Counted from the stretch's first letter, positions 16,396-24,542 are shown. The stretch: DNA of 51,849 nt from Rhodanobacteraceae bacterium (GCA_903970285.1 CAJCHN010000121.1:1-51849), one strand, 5' to 3'. The notes: generated by a model from the letters alone, not told the origin. A program made the numbers and translations.

Positions 16396-17666
16396 TGGCT
16401 GGCATAGCGGGCGGCGATCTTGCCCGGCAGGATGGTCTCGCCGCGGTCGGAGCCGCCGTCGGTGAAAAGGGTGAGGGTGGTCTCCGGCTGGGTCGATTGC
16501 GCGAGCGCGGCGGTGAGGGCCTTGGGCAGGTCGGTGCCGCCGCGCAGCTTGCTCGCCCGCACGAAGTCGAGCGCCTGCTTGATGTTTTCGGGTGTCGCGG
16601 CGACGGGCTGCGGCTGGAAGCTCGTGACGTTCTGGTTGAACAACAGCACGTTGAACTTATCGCCTTGCTTGAGATTGCGCAGCGTAGTTTCGAGCGCGGC
16701 GTAGGAGCGCTCAAGCTTTTCCCACTGCATGGAGAGCGAGTTGTCGAAGAGCAGGAGGAAGGTGCGGCTCGAAATTTGTCCCAGGCTGGCTGGCTGAGGC
16801 TCGCCGATGAGCAGTTGCGCGGCAAAGAAGCCAGGTTCAGAGACGTTGCGCGGGGTGTTCGGGGCGGCTTCACCCGGCAGCGGCAGCGGGACGTTCGGGT
16901 CGCGATGGGTAATGGCTTCGAGCTTGTCGGCGGCCTGTTGCGAGATGCGCCAGGTGGCGTCGAAGTCTTCATCCAGGGAGAGGTTCTGCGCCTCGAATGA
17001 GCCTTCTGCGGTGTGCGGATCGTTGGTCGTGAGCACAAGCGGAAAGAGCTTGGATGGCGTGGCAAAGGTTTCGATGGGATGGGCGGCGTGCAACACGAAG
17101 TGCAGCTTGAAGGAACGCACCTGCTGCTTTTCGCCGGCATCCGGCTTGAGCGAGAGCGCGAAGAACTGTTTGAAGTCGGTCGCACTGAGCCGCTGGTGGT
17201 ACTCGAGTTCGAGCCGTTTGGTCCCATACGCCGGGATGGGCACGATCTTCGCCGTGAAGAGCGAGGTAGCGCGCGGGTCTTTCTCGTCACGTTCACCGGC
17301 TTCAAGCAGGCCGGGGTCGATGGCCTGCGCCTTGGCCTCGGCGTAGACTTGCTCGGCGCGCTTGCGCTCAAGGATGACGGCAGGGATGCGCACGGGGCCG
17401 TCCCAGACGGCGAAGTCGGAGACAGTTGAACCGCTGGGTAGCGCGAAGCGGTAGGTGCCTTCTTCGATGTTCGCGGTGTGGTTGGCGAAGATCTGCACGA
17501 TGGAGATGTGGGCGTCGCCATCGTCGATGACGATGTCGACGCGCATCTCGTCGAGCGAGAGGATGCTAGGGTCGGGGGCCTGCCTGTCGCGCGGGATGAG
17601 CGTTCCGGCGTCGGCGTGCGCAGCGATGGAGGTGCAGAGCAGGAGGAGTGCGGCGAGGATCTTCAT
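16209..17666 (-). CDS. VIT domain and von Willebrand factor A domain protein, N-terminal part (before frameshift)
   Basis: A signal peptide at 1-20 (KILAALLLLCTSIAAHADA) is followed by a VIT domain (about 35-165, with the motif LERKRAEQVYAEA) and a VWA domain from about 300. The metal-site MIDAS residues are complete: DNSLS (308-312), Thr378 and TDGG (402-405). After residue 425 the frame turns into Arg/Ser-rich nonsense, while the true continuation lies in the frame of 15280-16395. VIT-VWA proteins are exported adhesion or assembly factors that bind partners through a divalent metal. The ATG overlaps the stop of the propeller gene (ATGA, 17663-17666), showing translational coupling. Confidence 0.85.
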   Translation of the reverse strand: MKILAALLLLCTSIAAHADAGTLIPRDRQAPDPSILSLDEMRVDIVIDDGDAHISIVQIFANHTANIEEGTYRFALPSGSTVSDFAVWDGPVRIPAVILERKRAEQVYAEAKAQAIDPGLLEAGERDEKDPRATSLFTAKIVPIPAYGTKRLELEYHQRLSATDFKQFFALSLKPDAGEKQQVRSFKLHFVLHAAHPIETFATPSKLFPLVLTTNDPHTAEGSFEAQNLSLDEDFDATWRISQQAADKLEAITHRDPNVPLPLPGEAAPNTPRNVSEPGFFAAQLLIGEPQPASLGQISSRTFLLLFDNSLSMQWEKLERSYAALETTLRNLKQGDKFNVLLFNQNVTSFQPQPVAATPENIKQALDFVRASKLRGGTDLPKALTAALAQSTQPETTLTLFTDGGSDRGETILPGKIAARYASQWKQSPHPRTPWSSLSATTPTCRCCASSLRTAASWSRCSRPSRWTSTCNPSSRSSPGTPSPA

Positions 17667-19684
17667 GGGAGGTCCGCCTCTGCGATGCGGACGAGGCCGT
17701 CTTCAGTGCCCATGTAGAGTTGGCCGTCGCGCGCGGCGAAGGCGGTGACGTTGAGCGATGGCAGGCCGCTGGTGACTGCAGACCACCGGGCGGTTGCCGC
17801 GTTGTAGACAAGCAAACCGTGGCCGAGCGTGCCGGCATAGGTGTGGGTCGCGGTGGCGAAAATAGCGTTCGGGTTGATGACGAGCTCCCTGGGGGTTCCA
17901 GTGGGAAGCTCGACTGGGGTGAATTGGCCCTGCGAGTCGAGGGTCTCGATGCCTGCGCCGTAGGTGCCGACAAGGTAGCCGTTGCTGATTGGCAGCAGCG
18001 CGGTGATCCAGTTGTGCTTGAGCCCGGAGTTGGCGACGGTGAGGCTGCGGGTTACGGTCTCGGCGTTGAGGACCGACAGCCCCCCTAGCGTGCCGGCGAG
18101 GAGCTGGTTCTGCTTCGCGGCGAGCGCGTAGACGTGGTTGTTGATCAGGCCCTGAAATCCGTAAAGGCTCTCCGGCCCGCGCGGTGTGAGGAAGGTGAGA
18201 CCGGCAGGCGTCGCAAGGGCCGTGCCGCTGGACGTGAAGGCGATGTCGGTGACGTGATCGGAGATTAGGCCGTCGCGGCGGGTGAGGGTCTGGCGCGGGG
18301 TGCCTTGCTGGTCGAACAGGACAAGGCCGTTCGCGGTGGCGGCGGCGATGATGTGACGCTCCGGGTCGAGCGCGAGCTGGTTGATGCAGAATAGGTGATC
18401 GTCTTCGAGGTGGCGGACCGGCGCGCCGGGGTTGGGAAGCAGCAAGTCGAGGCCGCGATCGAAAAAGCCAACGTAGAGCGTGCCGTCCGGCGCGAAGGCA
18501 AGCGCGGAGATGTTGTTGTCGGTGAGGGTTTGAGAGGTTGCAGACGGTGCGAGCACGGGCGTCCATCCGGTGCCAGTGCGACGCACGAGCGCGCCGTCGA
18601 TAAGAGCGTAGAGCGCGTCAGGAGCGGCGAGGAACGCGTCGACGCGATCGTTGCTGACTGTGCTGGATGGACCAGCGGAGATGCTTGCAGGCAGGAGGTG
18701 GGCAGGGCCAGCGAGAGGAATCTGGCGCACGCCCTGATCGAGTGTGCCGACGGCAAGTTGATCCTGCGAGACTGCGAGGACGTGACCGAACAGGCCTTTC
18801 GCCAGCACGCGGGTCGGGTGTAGCCCGGGCGCTTCGAGGTCAAGCTCGGCGGTCCCGACCGGCGTCCCTACATAGGCTCGGTGGCCGCGAACAGCCAGCG
18901 CTTCGACCTGGTCGTCGGGAAGGCCGGAGGCGGCGTCGGTCCGCTCCGCGGTGCCGGCGTGCACATAAAAGACGCCTTGGTTGCGGGTTCCGAGCAGATA
19001 CGACGCGGCGTCGACGGCAGCGAGTGCAGTCACCTGAAGCTTCGCCTGGTCGATGCCCGGTAAGCTGAAGCTCAAAGGTGCAAGAGTCTGGCCGTTGTAG
19101 AGCAGGAGCCCGTGCTGACGAGTGCCGAGCAGCAGATCGCCCGTCGAGAGCGGCAGTAGAGCGGTCAGGCCAGCGGCTTCGGCGCGTGCGGGCAGAAGCT
19201 GGTGCAGCGTAGGTGCCGCGTCTCCGTTTGGCTCGAGCAGCAGCAGGCCGGCCCCATCGGTGGCCAGCAGAAGCTGCGGGCCGTGTGTCCCGCGCAGACG
19301 TCCGCTGGCAACGGCCGTGATGGGAGCGACGGGCAGCTCGACGCCGGTGCGCAGGGTGCGCTTCAGCTTGCCCTCGCCGGCGAAGACAGTCAGCCCGGAA
19401 GGACCGGCGAGGTACAGGTCACCAGCGAAGAACGCGCCCGTGCTGTAGCGGGGAGTGGAGGCGACGGGTTCGAAGCGCAGGCCGCGGGCCATGCCCGGAT
19501 CAAGGGTTCTGAGAGTAAAGGCCAGCCGCCCGTCGATCGCAGCGGATCGGGCGGAACGGGTGAGAGTTCGTTGTGAGTTGAAGGCGGCTAGGACTCCAAA
19601 GACGAGCAGGAGGGCGGCGGCGATGGCCAGCAGCAGAAGATGGTTCACTCTTCCCTGCCGGAAGGTGGTGCTCGGGCGTTCCAT
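17663..19684 (-). CDS. Membrane-anchored beta-propeller protein (two-component-regulator-propeller type repeats), first gene of the operon
   Basis: A protein of 673 residues with an N-terminal membrane anchor (about 14-36, NHLLLLAIAAALLLVFGVL) and no later membrane segment. The rest consists of beta-propeller blades of the Reg_prop kind, for example NNISALAFAPDGTLYVGFFD, DHVTDIAFTSSGTALATPAG and NVTAFAARDGQLYMGTEDGL. In hybrid sensor kinases such propellers sense periplasmic signals, but here no histidine kinase or response domain follows, so the propeller probably serves as a binding platform. It starts the operon and is translationally coupled to the VIT-VWA gene. No strong SD precedes the ATG. 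Confidence 0.8.
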   Translation of the reverse strand: MERPSTTFRQGRVNHLLLLAIAAALLLVFGVLAAFNSQRTLTRSARSAAIDGRLAFTLRTLDPGMARGLRFEPVASTPRYSTGAFFAGDLYLAGPSGLTVFAGEGKLKRTLRTGVELPVAPITAVASGRLRGTHGPQLLLATDGAGLLLLEPNGDAAPTLHQLLPARAEAAGLTALLPLSTGDLLLGTRQHGLLLYNGQTLAPLSFSLPGIDQAKLQVTALAAVDAASYLLGTRNQGVFYVHAGTAERTDAASGLPDDQVEALAVRGHRAYVGTPVGTAELDLEAPGLHPTRVLAKGLFGHVLAVSQDQLAVGTLDQGVRQIPLAGPAHLLPASISAGPSSTVSNDRVDAFLAAPDALYALIDGALVRRTGTGWTPVLAPSATSQTLTDNNISALAFAPDGTLYVGFFDRGLDLLLPNPGAPVRHLEDDHLFCINQLALDPERHIIAAATANGLVLFDQQGTPRQTLTRRDGLISDHVTDIAFTSSGTALATPAGLTFLTPRGPESLYGFQGLINNHVYALAAKQNQLLAGTLGGLSVLNAETVTRSLTVANSGLKHNWITALLPISNGYLVGTYGAGIETLDSQGQFTPVELPTGTPRELVINPNAIFATATHTYAGTLGHGLLVYNAATARWSAVTSGLPSLNVTAFAARDGQLYMGTEDGLVRIAEADLP

Positions 19685-20407
19685 TACGGGGTTCAGCTCC
19701 GTTCCGCCGCATCCGCGACGAAGACGCCCTAACGTAGCACCCGGGCCATCTGTGGAAAACTTCTACTTCGCAGCAAAGGTGTTTGCCGCGGTGCATCGCC
19801 GTTCAAGACGATGGTCTTACCATGCAGATCAAGATTTGACCAACGGGAGCATCGATCATGTAAAGCTTCCACGTCGCCGATTGGCGATCCTCTCAATGAA
19901 GAGGTTGGATCCGCTTACATCGTCTTCACTTTACATCGGGACGTTCGGTCAGCCAGCTTTGCAGTACTACATCGCTGCCTTCAGCTCGCTTGCAAGCTAC
20001 TTTGATGTGCTCTGCAAAGAGCAATCGGCGCGGACGATGAAGCTGTGCGGAGATGACGCCAAGATGGAAGACGAATATCACACCCACGTCGCCTAAACCA
20101 TTGGAGAAGGAAGCCGAAGTGTTCTCGATTGGATGGCCGAGCTGCGATGAGAGGGGCAGTTCGCCCATACTCCCAGATCGAACTCTGAAGTGCTACCGAC
20201 GCGCCACTGAGCAGTAATGGTTCTGAATTGCTGAGAGAACAGACCAAAGCACTCATCGAGCCTCAAGAGACTCTCCGTGCAGCTCTGAAACCAAGCTCTT
20301 CCGCATGGAGCTCTCGGTACCTTGGAATTCTTAGTTGCAATGGTGTCGATGAGCCCTTTGGCGATTCTGCATCAGTCGAAACGCATATCCGGAGACAAGA
20401 GCGTTCA
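19685..20407. other. Gap of about 720 bases: operon promoter region, tRNA/5S-like relic, repeat copy C
   Basis: The first 60 bases must hold the promoter of the propeller/VIT-VWA/TPR operon, but no clear boxes were identified. The middle has only short frames without support. At about 20130-20230 a stretch resembles parts of structural RNA (see the rejected list). Repeat copy C fills 20247-20386, up to the stop of the next gene. Confidence 0.45.
20247..20386 (-). repeat. Dispersed repeat, copy C (both halves plus a partial extra unit)
   Basis: AGACTCTCCGTGCAGCTC and GCTCTTCCGCATGGAG (matching B and D) are followed by TGTCGATGAGCCCTTTGGCG (matching A and B). On the minus strand the motif reads CRIAKGLIDTIATK and, one frame away, SMRKSLVSELHGESLEAR then a stop. 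A single missing base separates the two halves, and the Glu codon before Cys is a stop here. AAGCACTCATCGAGC at 20247-20261 is an exact copy of bases 1218-1232 of copy A and encodes the DEC part of the motif again, as if a second unit began here. Confidence 0.7.
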
Positions 20408-20962
20408 TCAAGGCTTCATCCCGCGGGATGCTTCTCGCAGCGCAACGGTCCTGCCGATCAGAGCAAAGATCAGAAGGACGAATGATGTGAGCCAAGCTCC
20501 TAAGCTGACCGGCTGAGGCACATACATTCCAATCAGTAGACCGCCGCTGACTAGGACTGCGCATAAGACGGAGAATTGCCACATCCCGTACATAAAGACG
20601 AACGGAAGGTAATGCGCTCCCAAGACAATCATGAAGGCGGGGTAGAACCATCCTGGATGGACTGAAGCGATCGCAAGCACAACGGGTAACGATAGGGGCA
20701 GGGTGAAGGCGACCTGCATTCCGAGTGCATTCATAGGGTGGCCTTTTGGAAGAGCGGAGCGATGACCCATCATCCTTAGCAGAAGTTGGGTTAGCGGGAA
20801 GATAAGAATCCCGCCAAGAACGAGGATCAGTCCTCCTACTCGAAGCGAATGCCATGTGCAGGCGCAAGCGGATGCGAACCACAGGACGGCTGATACGAGC
20901 TGGCCGGCAAAGCCCCCGATGAAGGTCTCCTGAACGTCCCTCTGCGCCTGAGCTAGTTCCAT
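20408..20962 (-). CDS. Multi-pass membrane protein, DUF7010-like
   Basis: A protein of 184 residues that is almost entirely hydrophobic, with about six membrane segments. The conserved-looking loop GGILIFPLTQLLLRMMGHRS and the later AFMIVLGAHYLPFVFMYGM fit, from memory, the DUF7010 family of unknown function. There is no transport or enzyme signature. The ATG at 20962 has no strong SD. It is divergent from the MarR gene, about 200 bases away, and could be a MarR target. Repeat copy C begins right after its stop codon. Confidence 0.65.
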   Translation of the reverse strand: MELAQAQRDVQETFIGGFAGQLVSAVLWFASACACTWHSLRVGGLILVLGGILIFPLTQLLLRMMGHRSALPKGHPMNALGMQVAFTLPLSLPVVLAIASVHPGWFYPAFMIVLGAHYLPFVFMYGMWQFSVLCAVLVSGGLLIGMYVPQPVSLGAWLTSFVLLIFALIGRTVALREASRGMKP

Positions 20963-21159
20963 GATGCGCTATCGTAAATGGTTCGGTGACATTTCTGACG
21001 ATAAGTCGGTTCTCGGAAACAGCCCGCCCGGGTGTTCTCACGGTGACGAGAACAGGCCTTACGCTCATGGAGCGGGAGAGCGGCTCCAGGGCGGGTCAGT
21101 TTTCGACCTGGCGATCTGGCGCCAAACAGACGAAACTAGCCGGGCGATAGAATCGCTGG

Positions 21160-21651
21160 ATGTCAGAATCTCCATCGACCGGCAGCTCCGGGCCGGGTGG
21201 GCCACAGACACCTGCGCCGGATGAGGCGGCGTCGCTGCACCTCATCCTCTCGATCGGCAGGGCGTTCAAGTTTGTCGATGACTACGTGCGCCCGCGTATG
21301 CAGAAACATGGTCTGAGTATGACTGAATTCTCCGTCTTGATGGTGCTGTGGCACGGTGGTCCGACCCCCCTGGGTGAGTTAAGTGAGCGGATTCTGCTCA
21401 CCGGCGCAAGCACCACCTACACGGTCAAGAAACTGGAGAAGCGCGGGTTGATCGCTCGCGAGGCGCGAAGCGAGGACAGGCGCGTAGTGATGGGAGTGAT
21501 CACCGAGAAGGGCCAGGCGCTGGCGCGAAAGATTGCTCCGTTACATGCTACGGAGCTCGCAGAAGCGATGCATCATCTCTCCATCGAAGAAAAGAAGACG
21601 GCAGCCCAGCTGCTGCGCAAGCTGCGCGGGCTGGGGCCTAAGGAACGCTAA
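21160..21651 (+). CDS. MarR family transcriptional regulator
   Basis: A protein of 163 residues. After a Ser/Pro/Gly-rich N-terminal tail comes the MarR winged-helix fold: MTEFSVLMVLWHGGPTPLGE, recognition-helix region LTGASTTYTVKKLEKRGL, and the wing motif SEDRRVVMGVITEKG with the hallmark DRR. The C-terminal helices form the dimer interface. MarR proteins usually repress divergent or neighbouring genes and respond to phenolic or oxidative signals. It is divergent from the DUF7010-like gene and overlaps the end of the convergent minus-strand membrane gene by 14 bases. Its target could be either of these or the palindrome at 24219-24243; sequence alone does not decide. Confidence 0.88.
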   Translation: MSESPSTGSSGPGGPQTPAPDEAASLHLILSIGRAFKFVDDYVRPRMQKHGLSMTEFSVLMVLWHGGPTPLGELSERILLTGASTTYTVKKLEKRGLIAREARSEDRRVVMGVITEKGQALARKIAPLHATELAEAMHHLSIEEKKTAAQLLRKLRGLGPKER

Positions 21652-22096
21652 GCAGCTGGTGCAGGAAAACTACCGTTGCTGCCATCCGCACTGCATCCGC
21701 CGCTTTCCTGATCCAATCCGTGAGCAGCAGCTTCCGCAGGAGCTCAGGCTCTGAGCCGCTCCGGTTGAAGGCTGCATGGATTGGAAGCTGGAGCAAGACT
21801 GTCGAGGCCGCTCCGGCAAGCGACGCGACGACCATCACCCAGACCACCCGTCCGTCGATCCCGGCAGGCGCCCGGACCGCCAACCAGACTTGCAGTGCAA
21901 ACCCCACCGCCATCGGCGCCACCACGAACGCCTGGATCAGCGGCTGCTGCGCTCTGTGGTACGCCTTGAAAGCATGCGCGGGAATCAAGTGCCAGGTCTG
22001 ATAGTTAACGAAGCGCTCCACGCAGTTGGCGCCCAGGCAGTATGCGTTCAGCAGAACCACGGCGAGGACCAGCGCTTGCTGCAGAGGTGTTTGCAT
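21638..22096 (-). CDS. Small membrane protein with four membrane segments (DUF1772-like?)
   Basis: A protein of 152 residues with hydrophobic segments near residues 8-24, 55-75, 84-104 and 130-150. The loop CVERFVNYQTWHLIPAHAF and the general layout resemble DUF1772-type membrane proteins, but this is a weak match from memory. It follows the porin gene by 20 bases on the same strand, so it is probably the last gene of an isochorismatase-porin-membrane protein unit. Its 3' end overlaps the convergent MarR gene. Confidence 0.6.
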   Translation of the reverse strand: MQTPLQQALVLAVVLLNAYCLGANCVERFVNYQTWHLIPAHAFKAYHRAQQPLIQAFVVAPMAVGFALQVWLAVRAPAGIDGRVVWVMVVASLAGAASTVLLQLPIHAAFNRSGSEPELLRKLLLTDWIRKAADAVRMAATVVFLHQLLSVP

Positions 22097-22116
22097 GAGA
22101 GGGAATCCTCTGTGGC

Positions 22117-23529
22117 TTAGAAGTTATACGTGAGCTGCGGAGCGATGAAGTTCAGGCTACGACCGGGTGGGCTCTGCTTGAGAAATTCGCCGGTGAAGAA
22201 ATGCTCATAAGCCAGCGAACCGCTGAGATGCCGGGTAAAGGTGTAATCGATCTCCTGCTGGATCTGCGTGCCAAGGAATCGTGCGGTTGAGGTCCCCGGA
22301 GCGTGCGTCAGGATGCCCACGATGTTGTAGACGCCATCCTGCGTAGCCTGCCGCCAAAGGACCTCAACATTGGTGTTTGTGCTCGCTTTGCGGCTCAGTG
22401 CCGTCTTAAAGGTCGGACGGACGATGATGAGATTGAACGGGCCGAGCAGGATACTTTGACTCAGGAAGTTCCCGTTTGGGAAGAGCGGATTGAATGTGCT
22501 GAGAGTATTGTCATGCGGGTTGTGGTCTCCGCTCAGGACCCCTCCATCCAGTTCAGGATGTGGCAAGAAGCGGGCATGATCGAAGGTATAGCCCACGTGA
22601 TACCCCATTCCCCAGGCGCTGATGTTGCCGGTATGGAAGCGTCCAAACTGAGCCGTGTACTCGAAGTCGTAGTCCCATGTAGGGGTGTGGGACCAGACGC
22701 GAGTGCCGATCGTCTCGCGCTGCTCCCGGCCAGTGCCCTGAACATAGCGGGCCGGCTTGTGATCGTACCCAAGGTAGTAGAGATCGACATTAGTGTGAAG
22801 GAATGGAAGAGGACGACTCAGGTAGAGCCCCCAGAGTTCTTCAGTGGGATTCGGTTCATTGTCGAAGGTACCGGTCTTGACCTCCGTAGGACGAACCGCA
22901 AGTCCGTCCGCGCTCCATTGCCCGGCGTGGAGCATGAGACGAAAGCCATCGAAGGGTTGCTCGACATTCAGGCCAGCCCCGGTGGCGATCAGGCGTGTGG
23001 AACCCAGTGATATAAGCTGGCGCCCGGCGCGGACGGCGAGGGAATGATCCGGCGAGGTGAACGGCGCGAGATCAACGAAGGCCTGATTGAAGTCAAGCTT
23101 ATCCTCGTCGATTCCGGGACGCGGTCCTCCGTCGCGGCCCGTGATCAGTCCGCTGTCGAGTTGCAGAAAGGTGCGGAAGTGTTCGGTGACATGCAGGTCT
23201 GAGCTGAAGAGGTATCGCTGCTGAAAGTAGCCGTTGTCCGGGGGCTGTGCGCCAAAAGCAGGGTGGTCCTGGTACTCGCCACGCTCGCGCAGTTGCCCGG
23301 TGATCGAGAGGAAGCTGTGGGTGCTCAGAGGGATGTAGTGAAAGCGGTCGCTCCAGTCCCGGTCCGGCGATCCGGATGCGACGGGCCGAGCCAGATACGA
23401 CCAGTCCATGTCCCAGACCTGTGGTGTAAACGGCGGCGGGTTCACAGTTTGACCGGCAAGCCGAAGGCTGGCGCCCAGTGAAGCCAGTGCGAACAGAGTC
23501 AAAAGGTAAGGCAAGGCTCGAGCGTTCAA
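22117..23529 (-). CDS. Outer-membrane porin, alginate-export type
   Basis: A protein of 470 residues from a TTG start at 23529. GGAGAGG lies 6 bases upstream, and this start gives a clean signal peptide (LPYLLTLFALASLGASLRLA), whereas the longer frame up to 23592 adds an unlikely Ser/Arg-rich head. The mature part alternates beta strands and loops (RYLFSSDLHVTEHFRTFLQL and AVRAGRQLISLGSTRLI, the latter a hallmark of alginate-export-type barrels) and ends in the strand FIAPQLTYNF with a terminal Phe for barrel assembly. It likely lets a small anionic or aromatic solute cross the outer membrane. It follows the isochorismatase-like gene at 62 bases, suggesting co-expression. Confidence 0.8.
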   Translation of the reverse strand: MNARALPYLLTLFALASLGASLRLAGQTVNPPPFTPQVWDMDWSYLARPVASGSPDRDWSDRFHYIPLSTHSFLSITGQLRERGEYQDHPAFGAQPPDNGYFQQRYLFSSDLHVTEHFRTFLQLDSGLITGRDGGPRPGIDEDKLDFNQAFVDLAPFTSPDHSLAVRAGRQLISLGSTRLIATGAGLNVEQPFDGFRLMLHAGQWSADGLAVRPTEVKTGTFDNEPNPTEELWGLYLSRPLPFLHTNVDLYYLGYDHKPARYVQGTGREQRETIGTRVWSHTPTWDYDFEYTAQFGRFHTGNISAWGMGYHVGYTFDHARFLPHPELDGGVLSGDHNPHDNTLSTFNPLFPNGNFLSQSILLGPFNLIIVRPTFKTALSRKASTNTNVEVLWRQATQDGVYNIVGILTHAPGTSTARFLGTQIQQEIDYTFTRHLSGSLAYEHFFTGEFLKQSPPGRSLNFIAPQLTYNF

Positions 23530-23591
23530 AGGTCGCCTCTCCAAGAAAGAGCTCGCCCGGAGTGTTGCTCCGGGCGAGGAAGATGTGAGCA

Positions 23592-24188
23592 CTACTTGAG
23601 CTTGGAGATCACTTCGTCCGAGAGGATCTTCTGGGCCTTGAGGCCGTCGGGACTTCCGAAGTCGTTCTCGAGCTCGGTGACGATCTGATTGACCACACTG
23701 ACAGTGACACCGAGGCTACGCAGCCGGTCAAAGGTAGTGTCGTCGCCGAGTGTGGACATGGTTCCGCAGGCATCGGCGATAACATTCACGTTGTAGCCGA
23801 GGCGAACGGCGTCTCGCGCGGCCCAGAACAGACATATGTCCGTGGTCAGTCCCGCCAGGATCAGGTTGGTGCGGCCCGCGGCTTTCAGTGCAGCGACGAG
23901 TTCTGGCTGATCGAAGCAGCTTAGAATGCCGCCCCGCTTGAAGCGTGCGGCGAAGGCATCCGGCGCGACCTCCTGGATCTCCGGCAGCGTGGGCCCTACG
24001 TACTCTTCCATCGTCGTCGTGAGGAAGAGTGGGATGGAGAATGTAATGCCCATGCGGGCCAGGACGCGGCAACTGGCGATGACCGTCGACTTCGGCAGGC
24101 TCTTGACCCAGTCGATGGTCATTGTCTGGTGGTCGACAAGCAGGATGATGCTGTCAGTGGGCGAAAAGCGAGGTGCGACGTGGACCAT
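23592..24188 (-). CDS. Isochorismatase-family cysteine hydrolase
   Basis: A protein of 198 residues from the ATG at 24188, which has AAGGAGA about 5 bases upstream; this beats the in-frame ATG at 24215. The catalytic triad of the family can be placed at Asp19 (ILLVDHQT), Lys84 (FKRGG) and the nucleophile Cys119 (TTDICLFWAARDA). Its length and the FKRGG and TTDIC sequences fit the YcaC/nicotinamidase-like branch more than true isochorismatase. Such enzymes hydrolyse amides or related C-N bonds. It leads a putative operon with an outer-membrane porin and a small membrane protein, and a large palindrome lies 31 bases upstream of its start. Confidence 0.87.
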   Translation of the reverse strand: MVHVAPRFSPTDSIILLVDHQTMTIDWVKSLPKSTVIASCRVLARMGITFSIPLFLTTTMEEYVGPTLPEIQEVAPDAFAARFKRGGILSCFDQPELVAALKAAGRTNLILAGLTTDICLFWAARDAVRLGYNVNVIADACGTMSTLGDDTTFDRLRSLGVTVSVVNQIVTELENDFGSPDGLKAQKILSDEVISKLK

Positions 24189-24218
24189 GAAAGTCTCCTT
24201 GCTGATGAACAGCAACTG

Positions 24219-24243
24219 CTTAGAATTCTAATCAATTTCTAAG
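24219..24243 (-). promoter_or_regulatory. Operator-like palindrome upstream of the isochorismatase gene
   Basis: TTAGAATTCTAA (24220-24231) is a perfect 12-base palindrome. It is nested in a longer inverted repeat, CTTAGAA (24219-24225) with TTCTAAG (24237-24243). It lies 31 to 55 bases before the start codon, where a repressor would cover the promoter. The symmetry and AT-rich centre fit a MarR- or HxlR-type dimer. The MarR gene at 21160 is the nearest candidate regulator. Confidence 0.5.
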
Positions 24244-24542
24244 GAATTGGGTTAACAAAGGTTTCGTGGCGAAAGGTTTTGCAGAGCCGCATCGGTCAGA
24301 ATGGAGCAAATTCAGGCGATCAAGTGCGCGTTAGAGGTCTGGAGCATAGCGAAAGTTTGGCTTCAACACCCTCTCTGTGCAGCCCTGAAACGAAGCTCTT
24401 CCGCATGGAGTTCTCCGACCACAGGAGATCTTTCACGCGCAACAAAGAACCGGTGCAGTCCCCATCTGATCCACCGGTCTGCCGCCCCTCTCCAAGCGCA
24501 GAAGCGGGCGGACAGAAATCCTCTGCCCGCCCACCGGTCGAG
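24244..24542. other. Gap with repeat copy D
   Basis: It runs from the palindrome to the 3' end of the His-rich mini-gene. The only structure seen is repeat copy D at 24361-24415. Short frames on both strands lack support. Confidence 0.45.
24361..24415 (-). repeat. Dispersed repeat, copy D (CTCTTCCGC half only)
   Basis: Bases 24371-24415 match copy C at 41 of 45 positions, including CTCTTCCGCATGGAG. On the minus strand they read SMRKSFVSGLHREGVEAK. The second half with the IAKGLID motif is missing, so this copy is the mirror case of copy A. Confidence 0.65.

Noticed and set aside
20130..20230. Sequence resembling pieces of 5S rRNA (GAACTCTGAAGTG on plus) or of a tRNA (GCTCAGTGG and GAGTTCGATC on minus)
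   Set aside because: The 5S helices do not pair, and the tRNA reading has too little sequence between the D-loop-like and T-loop-like parts and lacks an anticodon arm. A covariance search against the 5S and tRNA models would decide.
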